Origin: Streptomyces aurantiogriseus
GTDB lineage: Bacteria > Actinomycetota > Actinomycetes > Streptomycetales > Streptomycetaceae
Length of the DNA: 64,000 nt
Reading direction: 5' to 3'
Assembly (NCBI RefSeq): GCF_014649375.1
Contig: NZ_BMSX01000004.1
Span: forward strand, 248,001-312,000
Positions 53,582-63,258 of the stretch are shown here, in pieces. The translations under genes and the position numbers were made by a program. Below the pieces are notes generated by a model. It saw nothing but the letters and a program-made list of their open reading frames with translations, searched no databases and had not been told where the DNA came from. Position 1 is the stretch's first letter; every line of letters begins with the position of its first letter.

Positions 53582-53929
53582 CTACACCAACGGGCCGCAC
53601 TTGCGGCCCGAACGGACGTCCCGCGGCAAGGCATCGGCAAGCACGCCACTGGTCCGGGCCGTAAGACCATCGACCACCCGACCGCTCGTCATCGCGCACA
53701 GTTTCTGCGCGCATCCGAGGTACAGCGTGGTCAGAGCAGAGTCCGAGATGCCCCCCAGCAGTTCCTCCGGGCGCGTGCCGGTCAGTGCCGCGACACGGTG
53801 CAGCATGAGCGCCAAATTGTGGATCGCGGCGTCCTCCACGGCGCAACTTTCCTGGCTTTGTGCCGAGTCGACTCCCCCGAGGCAACACTCCGTTCCGTTT
53901 CCCGGTCCGTGGGTATCAAAGGTGGTCAC
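53582..53929 (-). CDS. Hypothetical protein
   Basis: 115 residues, start GTG 53929 with GGAAGGAG 5 nt upstream, which is strong evidence for translation. Central helical stretch VEDAAIHNLALMLHRVAALTGTRPEELLGG, then ISDSALTTLYLGCAQKLCAMTSGRVVDGLTARTSGVLADALPRDV. Four Cys residues, no recognised domain. Isolated on the minus strand between the transposase-like gene and the LAL regulator. Confidence 0.55.
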   Translation of the reverse strand: MTTFDTHGPGNGTECCLGGVDSAQSQESCAVEDAAIHNLALMLHRVAALTGTRPEELLGGISDSALTTLYLGCAQKLCAMTSGRVVDGLTARTSGVLADALPRDVRSGRKCGPLV

Positions 53930-54399
53930 GGCACTCCTTCCAGAGGTTCGGCGCCCGTGATGTGGTTCTCGTCTGCTGGGGTTGGCTTGTTGCGCTTTTC
54001 CTGGGAGGCGCCCCACTGCGGCGTACTACTTGCCATCAGGCTGCCGCCGATCAGACGCCCTGGCATCTGTCATACGACTGCGCCCACCTCGAAGGAGGGT
54101 TGCCGGCTCACCTCACGGGCCGCAGTGCCTGTCCGACAGCACGCTGGAAACGGCGGTGAAACCGGAGTAGCCCGCGGCTTCGGCATGGATCCCACCGGAT
54201 GTGCTCATCAGCCGTTACGTGAATGAGCCAAGGTGGCGCATAATTGCGCCGGAATCGTGAGCGGCATACGCGGCATGACGCAATGCTGCCCGGTCAGGTT
54301 CGACAGCGGGCCTCCCACTCGGTCGTCTGAGAGCTCCACAGCAGCCGGGGTCTCGTCAGCATCGGTCATGGTGTGTCCGGCTCTCGAAGGGAGCAGTTC
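53930..54399. other. Intergenic region upstream of LAL regulator
   Basis: No large gene supported. Plus-strand frames in 53860-54226 lack starts and family features. The right part holds a candidate 53-codon minus-strand frame described separately. The LAL Shine-Dalgarno (GAAGGGAG) is at 54386-54393. Confidence 0.4.
54208..54369 (-). CDS. Candidate 53-residue peptide divergent from LAL gene
   Basis: ATG 54369, acidic start MTDADETPAAVELSDDRV, then a Cys/Thr/Pro-containing end LSNLTGQHCVMPRMPLTIPA followed by QLCATLAHSRNG. About 70 percent of third positions are G/C. The shape (acidic leader, Cys/Thr core) recalls RiPP precursors, but no modification enzyme is nearby and the ribosome site is weak (GAGAG 10 or more nt away). 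Low confidence. Confidence 0.25.
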   Translation of the reverse strand: MTDADETPAAVELSDDRVGGPLSNLTGQHCVMPRMPLTIPAQLCATLAHSRNG

Positions 54400-57204
54400 G
54401 TGGACAGCAACGATCGGGCGGTGCGGGGCGTCACCGAGGGTCTGATGGGGCGGTCCCGGGAGCTGGAGTTGCTCCTGTCCTTTGTCGAGGAAGCGACCGC
54501 CAGCGGTGGGTTTCTGCTGGTGTCGGGGGAGCCGGGGGTCGGCAAGTCGGTCCTCCTGGATGCCACGGCGAAGGCGGCCTCGGCTTCCGGAGCGCTGGTA
54601 CTCCGCTCCGACGGCGTCGAGTTCCTGGCGGATCTGAGCTTCTCCACCCTGAGCCACGTGCTCATGGCCTTGCACCAGGAGCTCGACGGGCTCAGCGCAG
54701 TACACCGTGACGCGCTCGAGGTAGCGCTGGGGTTCAGCGAGGGCCCCACCGCGGACCGCCTCGTCGTCTACAGCGCTGCCCTCACCATGCTCCGCAGGGC
54801 CGCGACGGCCACTCGCCCGTTGATGGTGATCATCGACGACCTGCAATGGGTTGACCGCGCAAGTGCGGCGGCGCTCGCATTCGTCGCCCGGCGCCTGACC
54901 GGAAGCCACGTGGGGTTTCTCGCCGCATGGCGGCCTGGGTTCGAAAGTTTCTTCGATCGGGCAGGGCTTCCCGAACTCGAGTTGCGGCCCCTGAGCGACC
55001 AGGCCGCAGCCAGCCTGGTCCGGAGCCGTTTCCCGATGCTTCCCCCTCGAGTCACACAGCGCGTTCTGGCCGATGCCCAGGGCAACCCGCTGGCCCTGTT
55101 GGAGCTGTCGGCGGCGTTGAGCGACCCGCGGCTCGCAACGATGGGAGCGCTGGCTCCGGTGGTCCCGCTCGGTCGCCGTCTGCAGAACCTGTACGCGTCA
55201 CGTGTCGAAGAGCTGCCGGCGCCCACCCGTCGTCTGCTGCTCCTGGCCGCTCTGGAGAGCACCGGTGATCTACAGGTACTGCGCGCGGCCGCCTCCGTTG
55301 ATGACACGCTTGCCGACCTCGCGCCCGCAGAGCGCGCCGGACTGGTCCTTGTCGACGACAGGGAAACGGGACGATTGGCGTTCCGGCACCCGCTGGTCCG
55401 CTCGACGGTCGTGGGGGTCGCGGCCAGTGGTGAGCGTCTTGACGCCCACCGTGCTCTGGCGGAGGTGCTGGCGGATCAGCCCGATCGACGTGCGTGGCAC
55501 CTCGCCGAAGCCACCCTCGACCCCGATGAGCAGGTCGCCACCCTCCTCGAGCGGACCGCCCACCGTGTCCGCCGACGTGGTGATGCCGTCGGTGCCTTCA
55601 ACGCACTGGTACGGGCCGCCGACCTCAGCCCGGCTCCCGCCGACCGAAGCAGACGCCTGGCCGAAGCAGCCTACGTGGGCTCGGATGTCGCGGGCGAGCT
55701 GCGCACCGCGGCGCAACTGCTCGTCGAGGCCCGACGCATCGACCCCGATCTCAGGGGGTCACTCCAGGCCGCAATCGCGGCCTCCTACCTGCTGCTCAAC
55801 GGCGACGGCGAGATCAATACCGCCCACCGGCTGCTCGTCGGAGCGATCATGACCCGCGCCGGCCGGTCGGACGGCGGTGATGACGGCGCGCTCCTCGAAG
55901 CGCTGCACACCCTGCTCGATGTGTGCCTCTACGGCGGCAGACCCGAACTCTGGGTTCCGTACCACGCCGTGATGACCCAGCTGACGCTGGATCTGCCTCC
56001 TGTCCTGCAGTTGCTCGCGGGCACTCTCGCCGACCCGGCAAGGACCACCGCGAAGGACCTCGCCCTGCTCGATACCGCGATCCACGGTCTGCATCTCGAA
56101 TCCGATCCCACCAGGATCGAACGGACGGCGACGGCTGCGCTCTTCCTCGACCGGGCCATGGAATGCCGCACCGCGCTCTGGCGTGTCGTCGACGACGGGC
56201 GCAACGGGGGTGCCGTCGCTTCAGCCATCAACTCGCTGATGGTGCTGTCCATGGACTACTTCATGACCGGACAGTGGGACGAGTGCGAGCGGGTTGTCGC
56301 AGAGGGCCTGGAGATGTGCGACGGACACGGTTACGGGTTGCTGGCCTGGCCGCTCCGGCTGGGCCAGGCTCTGCTCGCCGCGGTAAGGGGCGACCACGAC
56401 ATGGTAGCGACACTGGCTCACGAGATCACTGGCTGGGCGGCCCCCCGCGGGGTCCGCGGCGTGGAGTTCTACGCACTGCACGCCACGGCGCTCGCCGCCC
56501 TGGGGCGCGGCGACTACGAAACGGCCTACCACAGCGCGTCGGCGATCAGCCCAGCGGGGGTTCTCGCCCCCCACGTCCCGCACGCCGTGTGGGTGCCCAT
56601 GGACCTCGTCGAAGCCGCGGCCCGGACCGGCCGCCGGGCAGAAGCGCTCGCACACGTGACCGCGATGCGTGAAGCGGGCCTCGCCCTCCTCTCCCCTCGC
56701 CTGGCCATGGTGACGGCCGCGTCAGCGGCCATTGCCGCCCCCGAGGATCAGGCTGCCAAGCTGTTCGATGAAGCCCTCGTGATCCCCGGCACCGAGCGTT
56801 GGCCCTTCGAACTGGCCCGCGTCCGTCTCGCCTACGGGGAGCATCTCCGGCGGGCCCACCGAACCGACGCATCGCGGCTTCAACTCGCCACAGCCCTCGA
56901 CACCTTTCACCACCTCGGCGCCACCCCCTGGGCGGCACGGGCGGCGGACGAGCTCCGCGCCGGCGGACAGAGCACTCCGTGGACGCACCAGGGGCCACGG
57001 GCAAACCCCCTCACACCGCAGGAATACGAGATCGCCGCACTCGCCGCTTCCGGCCTGACCAACAAGCAGATCGGAGCACAGCTTTTCCTCGCCCACCGGA
57101 CTGTGGGGGCCCATCTGCACCGCATCTTCCCCAAGCTCGGCATCACGACGCGGGGGGCCTTGCCCGACGCGCTCGCCGAACTGCCGCCGCTGGAAACCTC
57201 CTGA
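54400..57204 (+). CDS. LAL-type LuxR regulator with AAA ATPase domain
   Basis: 934-residue large ATP-binding LuxR (MalT-like) activator. Walker A GEPGVGKS at 43-50, Walker B region LMVIIDDLQWVDRASAAALAF near 145, a long helical TPR-like middle (~350-850), and a C-terminal LuxR HTH (LTPQEYEIAALAASGLTNKQIGAQLFLAHRTVGAHLHRIFPKLGITTR, ~868-920). GTG 54400 follows GAAGGGAG; an in-frame GTG at 54373 is possible. Such proteins control secondary metabolism or sugar use; no cluster is attached here. Confidence 0.93.
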   Translation: MDSNDRAVRGVTEGLMGRSRELELLLSFVEEATASGGFLLVSGEPGVGKSVLLDATAKAASASGALVLRSDGVEFLADLSFSTLSHVLMALHQELDGLSAVHRDALEVALGFSEGPTADRLVVYSAALTMLRRAATATRPLMVIIDDLQWVDRASAAALAFVARRLTGSHVGFLAAWRPGFESFFDRAGLPELELRPLSDQAAASLVRSRFPMLPPRVTQRVLADAQGNPLALLELSAALSDPRLATMGALAPVVPLGRRLQNLYASRVEELPAPTRRLLLLAALESTGDLQVLRAAASVDDTLADLAPAERAGLVLVDDRETGRLAFRHPLVRSTVVGVAASGERLDAHRALAEVLADQPDRRAWHLAEATLDPDEQVATLLERTAHRVRRRGDAVGAFNALVRAADLSPAPADRSRRLAEAAYVGSDVAGELRTAAQLLVEARRIDPDLRGSLQAAIAASYLLLNGDGEINTAHRLLVGAIMTRAGRSDGGDDGALLEALHTLLDVCLYGGRPELWVPYHAVMTQLTLDLPPVLQLLAGTLADPARTTAKDLALLDTAIHGLHLESDPTRIERTATAALFLDRAMECRTALWRVVDDGRNGGAVASAINSLMVLSMDYFMTGQWDECERVVAEGLEMCDGHGYGLLAWPLRLGQALLAAVRGDHDMVATLAHEITGWAAPRGVRGVEFYALHATALAALGRGDYETAYHSASAISPAGVLAPHVPHAVWVPMDLVEAAARTGRRAEALAHVTAMREAGLALLSPRLAMVTAASAAIAAPEDQAAKLFDEALVIPGTERWPFELARVRLAYGEHLRRAHRTDASRLQLATALDTFHHLGATPWAARAADELRAGGQSTPWTHQGPRANPLTPQEYEIAALAASGLTNKQIGAQLFLAHRTVGAHLHRIFPKLGITTRGALPDALAELPPLETS

Positions 57205-57342
57205 TCCAGCAGACGGCTCCCGGCAACCTCATTTCGTCGCGCTTGCCCGGGACCGTCCACGTGAGCGCGTACACGGCGATGGTCATGCGCCTGTTCGCGA
57301 TCGCCGCCGCGTCCTCGCGCCTTCGCTGAGGAAGGGCCCGGT

Positions 57343-57660
57343 TCAAAGCGCCCCGCCGGAGCCTGGGCCCTGTCTATGCGTACCGCCGCCTGGCCCCTTA
57401 CGGTGATGCGCAGCCCGCTCGCCTTCCGACAGACCGCCCCACACGCCGTGCTGCTGCCGCGTGCTGAGAGCGAACTGCGCACACGCATCCTGCACCGAGC
57501 ACTGTCTACACACCGCCCGGGCACGTTCCTCCCGTTCTCGCCGCTTCAATGCGCGCTCACCGAAAGGTGAGAAGAATACCGAGGCGTCCATCCCACGGCA
57601 GGCGGCGAACATCTGCCATCCCCAAAGCGCGGCAACGGGGGCAAGGAGATGTCTGGTCAT
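57343..57660 (-). CDS. WhiB-like iron-sulfur regulator
   Basis: 105 residues. Four cluster-binding cysteines: Cys21 (AACRGMDASVFFSP), Cys51 and Cys54 (VCRQC), Cys60 (QDAC). The GVWGG turn follows (HGVWGGLSEGER) and then a basic C-terminal tail. Wbl proteins bind a [4Fe-4S] cluster and partner sigma factors to control development or antibiotic genes. ATG 57660 with AGAGGAG. 45 bp downstream of the SALP gene on the same strand. Confidence 0.93.
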   Translation of the reverse strand: MTRHLLAPVAALWGWQMFAACRGMDASVFFSPFGERALKRREREERARAVCRQCSVQDACAQFALSTRQQHGVWGGLSEGERAAHHRKGPGGGTHRQGPGSGGAL

Positions 57661-57705
57661 CGCATAGCTCCTCTTCGGCTGTCCACGCATGCGATCCGAG
57701 GGGCG

Positions 57706-58209
57706 CTATGGATGCGGCTCACCGGGCGCGCTGAGAAGCCGGTCGGCGATGTCGTCCATGTCCAAGTGCCGGTGCTCCGTTCCGAGAGGCACCAGATCCA
57801 GGGTTCGTCTCAGGAACGCGTCAAGGGCCAGTGCTCGGGCCTCCAGGACGACCGCCTCGTCCAGCGGGCCAATCGATATGCACACCTTGCTCACACCGAG
57901 TCGCCGCGACGGCCAGGCCCGCACGTCGCCAAGGCCCGTGAGCCGCTGCTGTCCACTCATCAGGAGATCACGGCCCAGTACCCACTGTGTGGTTGCATGG
58001 GGGCCCAGGTAAAAGGTCATGCACACGGCATAGGGGTCAGCGATGTCGTAACGCAGATCCGTTGGGAGGGGAAGGTCCACCTCATCTGTGCCAACGAGGC
58101 GTACGAGCATCCGGCACACCACCGACGTAACGGTGGCAGCTCTTTCGTAGCAATGGCCTGCGCTGGTTTCGACGGCGCGATCACGAGGGTTCGGGAATTG
58201 GCGTGTCAT
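57706..58209 (-). CDS. SsgA-like protein (SALP)
   Basis: 167 residues. The SsgA/SsgB core is VDLPLPTDLRYDIADPYAVCMTFYLGPHATTQWVLGRDLLMSGQQRLTGLGDVRAWPS; SALPs guide septum placement and spore-wall events in Streptomyces by recruiting FtsZ or wall enzymes. The N-terminal 40 residues extend beyond the usual SALP length. ATG 58209 with GGAGG. It precedes a WhiB-like gene, an apparent two-gene operon. Confidence 0.92.
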   Translation of the reverse strand: MTRQFPNPRDRAVETSAGHCYERAATVTSVVCRMLVRLVGTDEVDLPLPTDLRYDIADPYAVCMTFYLGPHATTQWVLGRDLLMSGQQRLTGLGDVRAWPSRRLGVSKVCISIGPLDEAVVLEARALALDAFLRRTLDLVPLGTEHRHLDMDDIADRLLSAPGEPHP

Positions 58210-58517
58210 GGTACGAACCTCCGAAAGTCGGTGACACCGCAATTCTGTGAGCCGCCGGAAAACGCGACATCTGTCAAATGACCCGCACTACGCCTTCCAG
58301 AGGTGCGGACCGTGGCCTCCCTCACCGAAACACTGACGGGACGGGCAGCGAACGGCGGATCTCTGACCTCATCGACCAGGGCTCCTCGAACTGACCTGCA
58401 GGACACCTACTCAAGGCGCCTCCGCACCGGATTCTAAAATGACCGGTCAGAGGCTCCACCGGTAGACAGGCATGGGAGTCAGTTGCACTTCCCGGGCCGT
58501 TCGGTCATCTGGCGCAG
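58210..58517. promoter_or_regulatory. SALP promoter region and convergent gap
   Basis: 308 bp without a supported gene, containing the SALP promoter on its left. No hairpin or repeat stands out. Confidence 0.35.
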
Positions 58518-59426
58518 TCAGGCCGTGCGGGCGCGGAGGCGGCGCAGCATGCGCGGGTCCTCGAAACCGACTGAGCGGGCGGCGGCGTCGATCGTCGCGC
58601 CGTGGCTGATGAGGTGTTGGGCGCGTTCGAGGCGGAGGGTCTGCTGGTAGCGCAGTGGGGTGAGCCCGGTGGCGCGGCTGAAGAGGCGGGTGAGGGTGCG
58701 TTCGCTCACGCCGACGGCGGAGGCCAGGGCGGGCAGGGGAAGTGGTTGGTCGAAGCGGGCGTCGATGAGGTCCTGGGCGCGGTGCACGGTGTCGTCGAGG
58801 TGGGACCGGTGCCGGAGCATCGCGCTGGACTGCGGCTCATGGCCGTTGCGGCGGGCGTAGACGACCATCTCCCGGGCCACCTGGGCTGCGACTGCGGGGC
58901 CGTGCCGGGTCGCGAGCAGGTGCAGTGCCAGATCGATGCCGCTGGCGATGCCGGCCGAGGTGATCACCAGATCGTCGGCGGTGAACAGGACGTCGCGGAC
59001 GACCACCGCCCGGGGGTGGCGCCGGGCCAGCTCGTCCTGCACGTCATGGTGGGTGGTGCAGTGGCGGCCGTCGAGCAGGCCGGCCCGGCCGAGCGCCTCG
59101 GCCCCGGCGCAGACGCTCGCCACCGTCCCGCCCCTGGCGTGGTGGTCGCGGAGCACCTGCAGAGAGGCGTCGCCGATGGCGGGGGCGTCGCCCAGGTCGA
59201 CTGTCCGCCAGCCGGGCACCACGATCAGGTCCTCGGGCGTGAGCTCGGGCCAGTCGAGCCCGGCCACCAGCGGAAGCCCCTGGGCGGTGGAGATCTGTGG
59301 CTGCTCGGCGACGTAGGCGAGCGTGTAGGGGTGCCCGAAGTCGGCGGCCGTGGAGAAGGCCTGCGCGGGGCCGGCCAGATCCAGAAGGTGGACTCCGGGC
59401 ACCAGGAAGAAGACGATGTGGCTCAC
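58518..59426 (-). CDS. GlxA-family AraC regulator with DJ-1/PfpI domain
   Basis: 302 residues. The N-terminal DJ-1/PfpI-like domain (IVFFLVPGVHLLDLAGPAQAFSTAADFG ... GGTVASVCAGAEALGRAGLLDG, with Cys at the nucleophile elbow) binds an unknown small molecule. The C-terminal AraC double HTH is AQDLIDARFDQPLPLPALASAVGVSERTLTRLFSRATGLTPLRYQQTLRLERAQHLI. GTG 59426; the frame runs on to 59561 through the isochorismatase end. 10 bp downstream of the isochorismatase gene. Confidence 0.9.
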   Translation of the reverse strand: MSHIVFFLVPGVHLLDLAGPAQAFSTAADFGHPYTLAYVAEQPQISTAQGLPLVAGLDWPELTPEDLIVVPGWRTVDLGDAPAIGDASLQVLRDHHARGGTVASVCAGAEALGRAGLLDGRHCTTHHDVQDELARRHPRAVVVRDVLFTADDLVITSAGIASGIDLALHLLATRHGPAVAAQVAREMVVYARRNGHEPQSSAMLRHRSHLDDTVHRAQDLIDARFDQPLPLPALASAVGVSERTLTRLFSRATGLTPLRYQQTLRLERAQHLISHGATIDAAARSVGFEDPRMLRRLRARTA

Positions 59427-59436
59427 GATTCGGTCA

Positions 59437-60036
59437 TCATGCCTGAAGTCCTGTCGCGGCCTCCAGCTGGTCGACGGTCGCGATGGTGGCGAAGCGTCCG
59501 GCGAGGGCGTACTCGGTGCGCCTGATGATCTCTTCGGCGGGCAACGTGCGGGGGTCGGCAAGCAGCTCGGCGACGGTCTGGTCGGCGGGAGCGTCGCGGT
59601 GCGGGATGGGATTGGTCGCGGTCGCGTCGATGACGAAGGTGACCTGGTAGCCGAGGTCGCCGGCGACGCGGGTGGTGGTCTCCACGCACTGCTCGGTGCG
59701 GATGCCGCAGACGGTGAGCTCGCGGATGCCGCGCTCGGTGAGGAGTTGCTGCAGGTTGGTGGTGGTGAAGGCGTTGTGCGAGGTCTTGTGGATCAGCGGC
59801 TCCCCATCCGCTCGCTCAAGCTCCTCCATCAGCCGGACATGGCCGAGAGCCGGGTCGAAGACATCGCCGGTGCCGGGCTCGCAGTGCAGCACCCACACCA
59901 CCAGGTCCCCGGCCTGACGGGAGAGCCGGACCAGGCGGTTCACCTGGTCGGCGATCTTCGGGTCGGAGATGGTTTCCCACAGCGGACGGGCGCGGAAGGA
60001 CTCCTGGACATCGATGACGATCAGTGCTCGGGTCAT
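59437..60036 (-). CDS. Isochorismatase-family cysteine hydrolase
   Basis: 199 residues. ALIVIDVQESF supplies the catalytic Asp, HKTSHNAF the Lys, and VCGIRTEQCVETTTRVAGDLGYQVTFVIDA the Cys, the standard triad of the family. Substrates range from isochorismate to nicotinamide and small amides. ATG 60036 with GGGG. Operon with the GlxA-type regulator. Confidence 0.9.
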   Translation of the reverse strand: MTRALIVIDVQESFRARPLWETISDPKIADQVNRLVRLSRQAGDLVVWVLHCEPGTGDVFDPALGHVRLMEELERADGEPLIHKTSHNAFTTTNLQQLLTERGIRELTVCGIRTEQCVETTTRVAGDLGYQVTFVIDATATNPIPHRDAPADQTVAELLADPRTLPAEEIIRRTEYALAGRFATIATVDQLEAATGLQA

Positions 60037-60238
60037 GTCCCCAAGCCTGAGCCTCACGGGCGGGCGGCGACAGGCCGCATCGGGTCCCGCAGCGGACCGA
60101 TCCGGTCACGGAAGGTCAGGCAGTTGAGCAACCGGCCGCCGGCCTGGATACCGGGGCATGCGGAGCCGTCTCCACGACAGCCCCGCCCACGGGATACGGG
60201 CATGTCGGCGGGGAACACCACGTCACCGAGTTCCCACG

Positions 60239-61201
60239 TCACCGCTCCCGCGCCCAGCGGACAACTGCCTGTTCCGGCCCTCCGCCAAGCCCATCCACGC
60301 ACTCCCTGACTGCCTGCCGCAGCCAGGCGTGAGCGGCGGCGTCTGCGAGAGCGGAGTGCCAGACCATCGACACGACGTAGTCCGGCATGGCGATCGGCGG
60401 CGGGCTCACCGCCAGACCGGCTGCCTGCGCGAAGGCGGCCGCCGCGTGGCTGGGAACGGTGGCGATGGCCGGTACGGACTTGAGCATCACCACGGCTCCG
60501 GAGAAGTGTGTGGTCGCGGTGATCACACGCCGAGTGAGGCCCTGAGCTTCCAGCAGATCGTCGACGATGCCGCGGCGTCCGTCGCGGGACACCAGGACGT
60601 GAGGGTGGGCGAGGTAGTCCTCCCGGGTGAGCGGAAGCGTCAGGTCCAGCCGCGCGGGGTCGAACACACAGGCGTAGCCGGAGGTGAACAGCGCCTCCTG
60701 GCGGTGATCCGCGGTAACCACGGGTGCGACGGCGACACCCAGATCGATCTCGCCGCGATCGAGCATGTCCGCGACCACGGTGCGGTTGGCCTGACGCGCC
60801 ACGAACCGCAGCCCCGGGTGTTCACGCCACAGGCCGATCAGACGCGGCATGAGGTGCGCCTCGATGTCGTCGGACATACCCACGGTGAACGTCCGGTCCG
60901 CCCGGTCGGGGGCGAACTCCGCCGCGCCCGTGATGGCACCGTGCAGTGCGTGCAGCGCGGGCTCGACTTGCCGGGCGATCTCCAGCGCACGCGGGGTGGG
61001 CTCCATCCCCGTGCCGGTGCGTACGAAGAGCACGTCGCCGAAGAGCCGGCGCAGCCGTCCTACGGCGGCGCTGACCGCTGCCTGGCTCAGCCGCAGTTCC
61101 TGTGCCGCGCGGCTCACGCTCCTCTCGCGCAGCACTGCGGAGAAGACCACCAGCAGGTTGAGGTCGGCCCGCCGGAATTCGGCTTCGTAAATGTTGATCA
61201 T
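60239..61201 (-). CDS. LysR-family regulator of the nitrilase gene
   Basis: 320 residues: winged [66 protein letters not shown], then the periplasmic-binding-like effector domain ([20 protein letters not shown]). Starts 49 bp from the divergent nitrilase gene, the classic LysR arrangement with control of the neighbour. ATG 61201. Confidence 0.92.
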   Translation of the reverse strand: MINIYEAEFRRADLNLLVVFSAVLRERSVSRAAQELRLSQAAVSAAVGRLRRLFGDVLFVRTGTGMEPTPRALEIARQVEPALHALHGAITGAAEFAPDRADRTFTVGMSDDIEAHLMPRLIGLWREHPGLRFVARQANRTVVADMLDRGEIDLGVAVAPVVTADHRQEALFTSGYACVFDPARLDLTLPLTREDYLAHPHVLVSRDGRRGIVDDLLEAQGLTRRVITATTHFSGAVVMLKSVPAIATVPSHAAAAFAQAAGLAVSPPPIAMPDYVVSMVWHSALADAAAHAWLRQAVRECVDGLGGGPEQAVVRWARER

Positions 61202-61250
61202 TATGAGTATTAGTTTGCCGCATGTCCGGGGTTCTTCCTACGGTCGCCGT

Positions 61251-62216
61251 ATGACTCCCGCGCATCACGTGACCGCCGCCGTCGTCCAGGCGGGCTCCCG
61301 GCTCTTCGACACCTCCGGCAACTTCGCGAAGGCCAAGGACCTCATCAGCCAGGCAGCTCAGCAGGGCGCCGAGATCATCGTCCTGCCGGAGGCGTTCCTC
61401 GGCGGCTACCCCAAGGGCCTCGACTTCGGCGTCACCGTCGGCAGCCGTACGGCCGAGGGGCGGGAGGTGTTCCGCCGCTACTTCGAGTCCGCCATCGACG
61501 TCCCCGGTCCGGAGACCGAGGAACTGGCCGCCCTCACCCGCGACTTGGGCGTCCATGTGGTGATCGGCGCCGTCGAGCGCGCCGGCTCGACCCTCCACTG
61601 CGTGGCACTGTTCTTCGGCCCGGACGGACTCCTCGGCAAACACCGCAAACTCATGCCGACCGCCGCCGAGCGGCTGATCTGGGGCTTCGGCGACGGCTCC
61701 ACGATGCCAGTGGTCGACACGGGCCGCGCACGGCTGGGCTCTGCCATCTGCTGGGAGAACTACATGCCGCTGTTCAGAACCGCCATGTACGCCAAGGGTG
61801 TTGACATCTGGTGCGCGCCGACGGTGGACGACCGGGAGAACTGGCAGGCCACCATGCGCCACGTGGCCCTGGAAGGACGCTGCTTCGTCCTGAGCGCCAA
61901 CCAGTACCTGCTCCGCTCCGACCTGCCCCCCGACCTCCACCCCGTGCAGGGCGACACCCCGGAGACCGTACTGATCGGCGGCGGCAGCTCCATCATCTCC
62001 CCACTGGGCGAGGTCCTGGCCGGACCCCTGCGGCACGACGAAGGCATTCTCACGGCCGAACTCGACCTCGGCGAGATCGCCCGCGGCCGCTTCGACTTCG
62101 ACGTGACGGGCCACTACGCCCGGCCGGACGTCTTCAGCCTCAGCGTCGACGAAACGCCCCGGTCGGCGGTGGACGGACACCCGTTCTTGCCTTACAGGCA
62201 AAGCTTTTGCCCATGA
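61251..62216 (+). CDS. Nitrilase-family carbon-nitrogen hydrolase
   Basis: 321 residues. Catalytic triad Glu47 ([13 protein letters not shown]), Lys133 (GKHRKLMPT) and Cys167 ([14 protein letters not shown]), matching true nitrilases rather than amidases by the CWENYMP motif. It turns a nitrile into acid and ammonia. Divergent from the LysR gene; followed by a rhodanese gene. ATG 61251; a longer frame starts at 61191 but overlaps the regulator region. Natural substrate unknown. Confidence 0.92.
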   Translation: MTPAHHVTAAVVQAGSRLFDTSGNFAKAKDLISQAAQQGAEIIVLPEAFLGGYPKGLDFGVTVGSRTAEGREVFRRYFESAIDVPGPETEELAALTRDLGVHVVIGAVERAGSTLHCVALFFGPDGLLGKHRKLMPTAAERLIWGFGDGSTMPVVDTGRARLGSAICWENYMPLFRTAMYAKGVDIWCAPTVDDRENWQATMRHVALEGRCFVLSANQYLLRSDLPPDLHPVQGDTPETVLIGGGSSIISPLGEVLAGPLRHDEGILTAELDLGEIARGRFDFDVTGHYARPDVFSLSVDETPRSAVDGHPFLPYRQSFCP

Positions 62217-62361
62217 GGCATTAGCCCGCCTATACCTGGTCATATACGCCGCCCTCCGGATACGGCCGGGGCGTCGCCCCTCACTGTCGGGCTCCAGTGG
62301 TGCGCTCCGTCTCGAAGGCTCCCGTCGCCTGCCCGACACCTACCGCTCAGGAGAACCTGCC

Positions 62362-63195
62362 GTGAGCCGAACCCGCGTACTCGTCGACGCCGACTGGGTT
62401 GAAGCCCGCCTCGACGACCCCGGCGTCGTTCTCGTCGAGGTCGACGAGGACACCGCTGCCTACGACAAGAACCACATCCGCGGCGCCTTGCGCATCGACT
62501 GGCGACAGGACCTCCAGGACCCGGTCCGCCGCGACTTCGTGGACCAGGCCGGCTTCGAAGCGCTGCTCTCGGCCAAGGGCATCGCGCGCGACGACACCGT
62601 CGTCCTGTACGGCGGTAACAACAACTGGTTCGCCGCGTTCGCCTACTGGTACTTCAAGGTCTACGGCCACCGGGACGTGCGGCTTCTCGACGGCGGACGC
62701 AAGAAGTGGGAGCTCGACGGCCGCGAGCTCGTCTCCGAGACCGTCTCCCGCCCGGCCACCGTCTACACCGCCTCCGCTCCGGACGACTCGGTACGCGCCC
62801 TGCGCGACGAGGTGCTCAGTGCGATCGGTTCGCAGAACTTGATCGATGTCCGCTCCCCCGAGGAGTTCTCCGGTGCGCTCAGCGCCCCGGCCCACCTGAT
62901 CCAGGAGGCGGCCCTCCAGCGCGGTCACATCCCCACAGCGGTCAACGTTCCGTGGTCCAGGGCAGCCAACGACGACGGCACGTTCAAGTCCGACGAGGAA
63001 CTCGCCGCCCTGTACGCGGCGGTGGACACCGATCGCGACACCATCGTGTACTGCCGCATCGGCGAGCGCAGCGCGCATACCTGGTTCGTCCTGAGCGAGA
63101 TCCTCGGTCGGCCAGGCGTCAGGAACTACGACGGATCGTGGGCCGAGTACGGCTCCCTGGTCGGCGTTCCGATCACCCTGCCCACCGCCGAATAG
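62362..63195 (+). CDS. Thiosulfate sulfurtransferase (rhodanese)
   Basis: 277 residues, two rhodanese domains; the C-terminal one carries the active Cys231 in VYCRIGERSAHTW. Typical reaction: thiosulfate plus cyanide to sulfite plus thiocyanate. SseA/CysA-type motif YDKNHIRGALRIDW and LLDGGRKKWELDGREL lie in the first domain. GTG 62362 with AGGAGA. Located just before sulfite reductase, which would use the sulfite. Confidence 0.93.
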   Translation: MSRTRVLVDADWVEARLDDPGVVLVEVDEDTAAYDKNHIRGALRIDWRQDLQDPVRRDFVDQAGFEALLSAKGIARDDTVVLYGGNNNWFAAFAYWYFKVYGHRDVRLLDGGRKKWELDGRELVSETVSRPATVYTASAPDDSVRALRDEVLSAIGSQNLIDVRSPEEFSGALSAPAHLIQEAALQRGHIPTAVNVPWSRAANDDGTFKSDEELAALYAAVDTDRDTIVYCRIGERSAHTWFVLSEILGRPGVRNYDGSWAEYGSLVGVPITLPTAE

Positions 63196-63258
63196 CGCGC
63201 CGATGAGACGGCCCCTGCCCGGGCCGCCGCCTCATCCGATGCCGAAGGAGTGACACAC

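Noticed and set aside
53860..54226. Plus-strand frames between the transposase-like and LAL genes
   Set aside because: No starts with ribosome sites, no recognised domain, composition like noncoding DNA.
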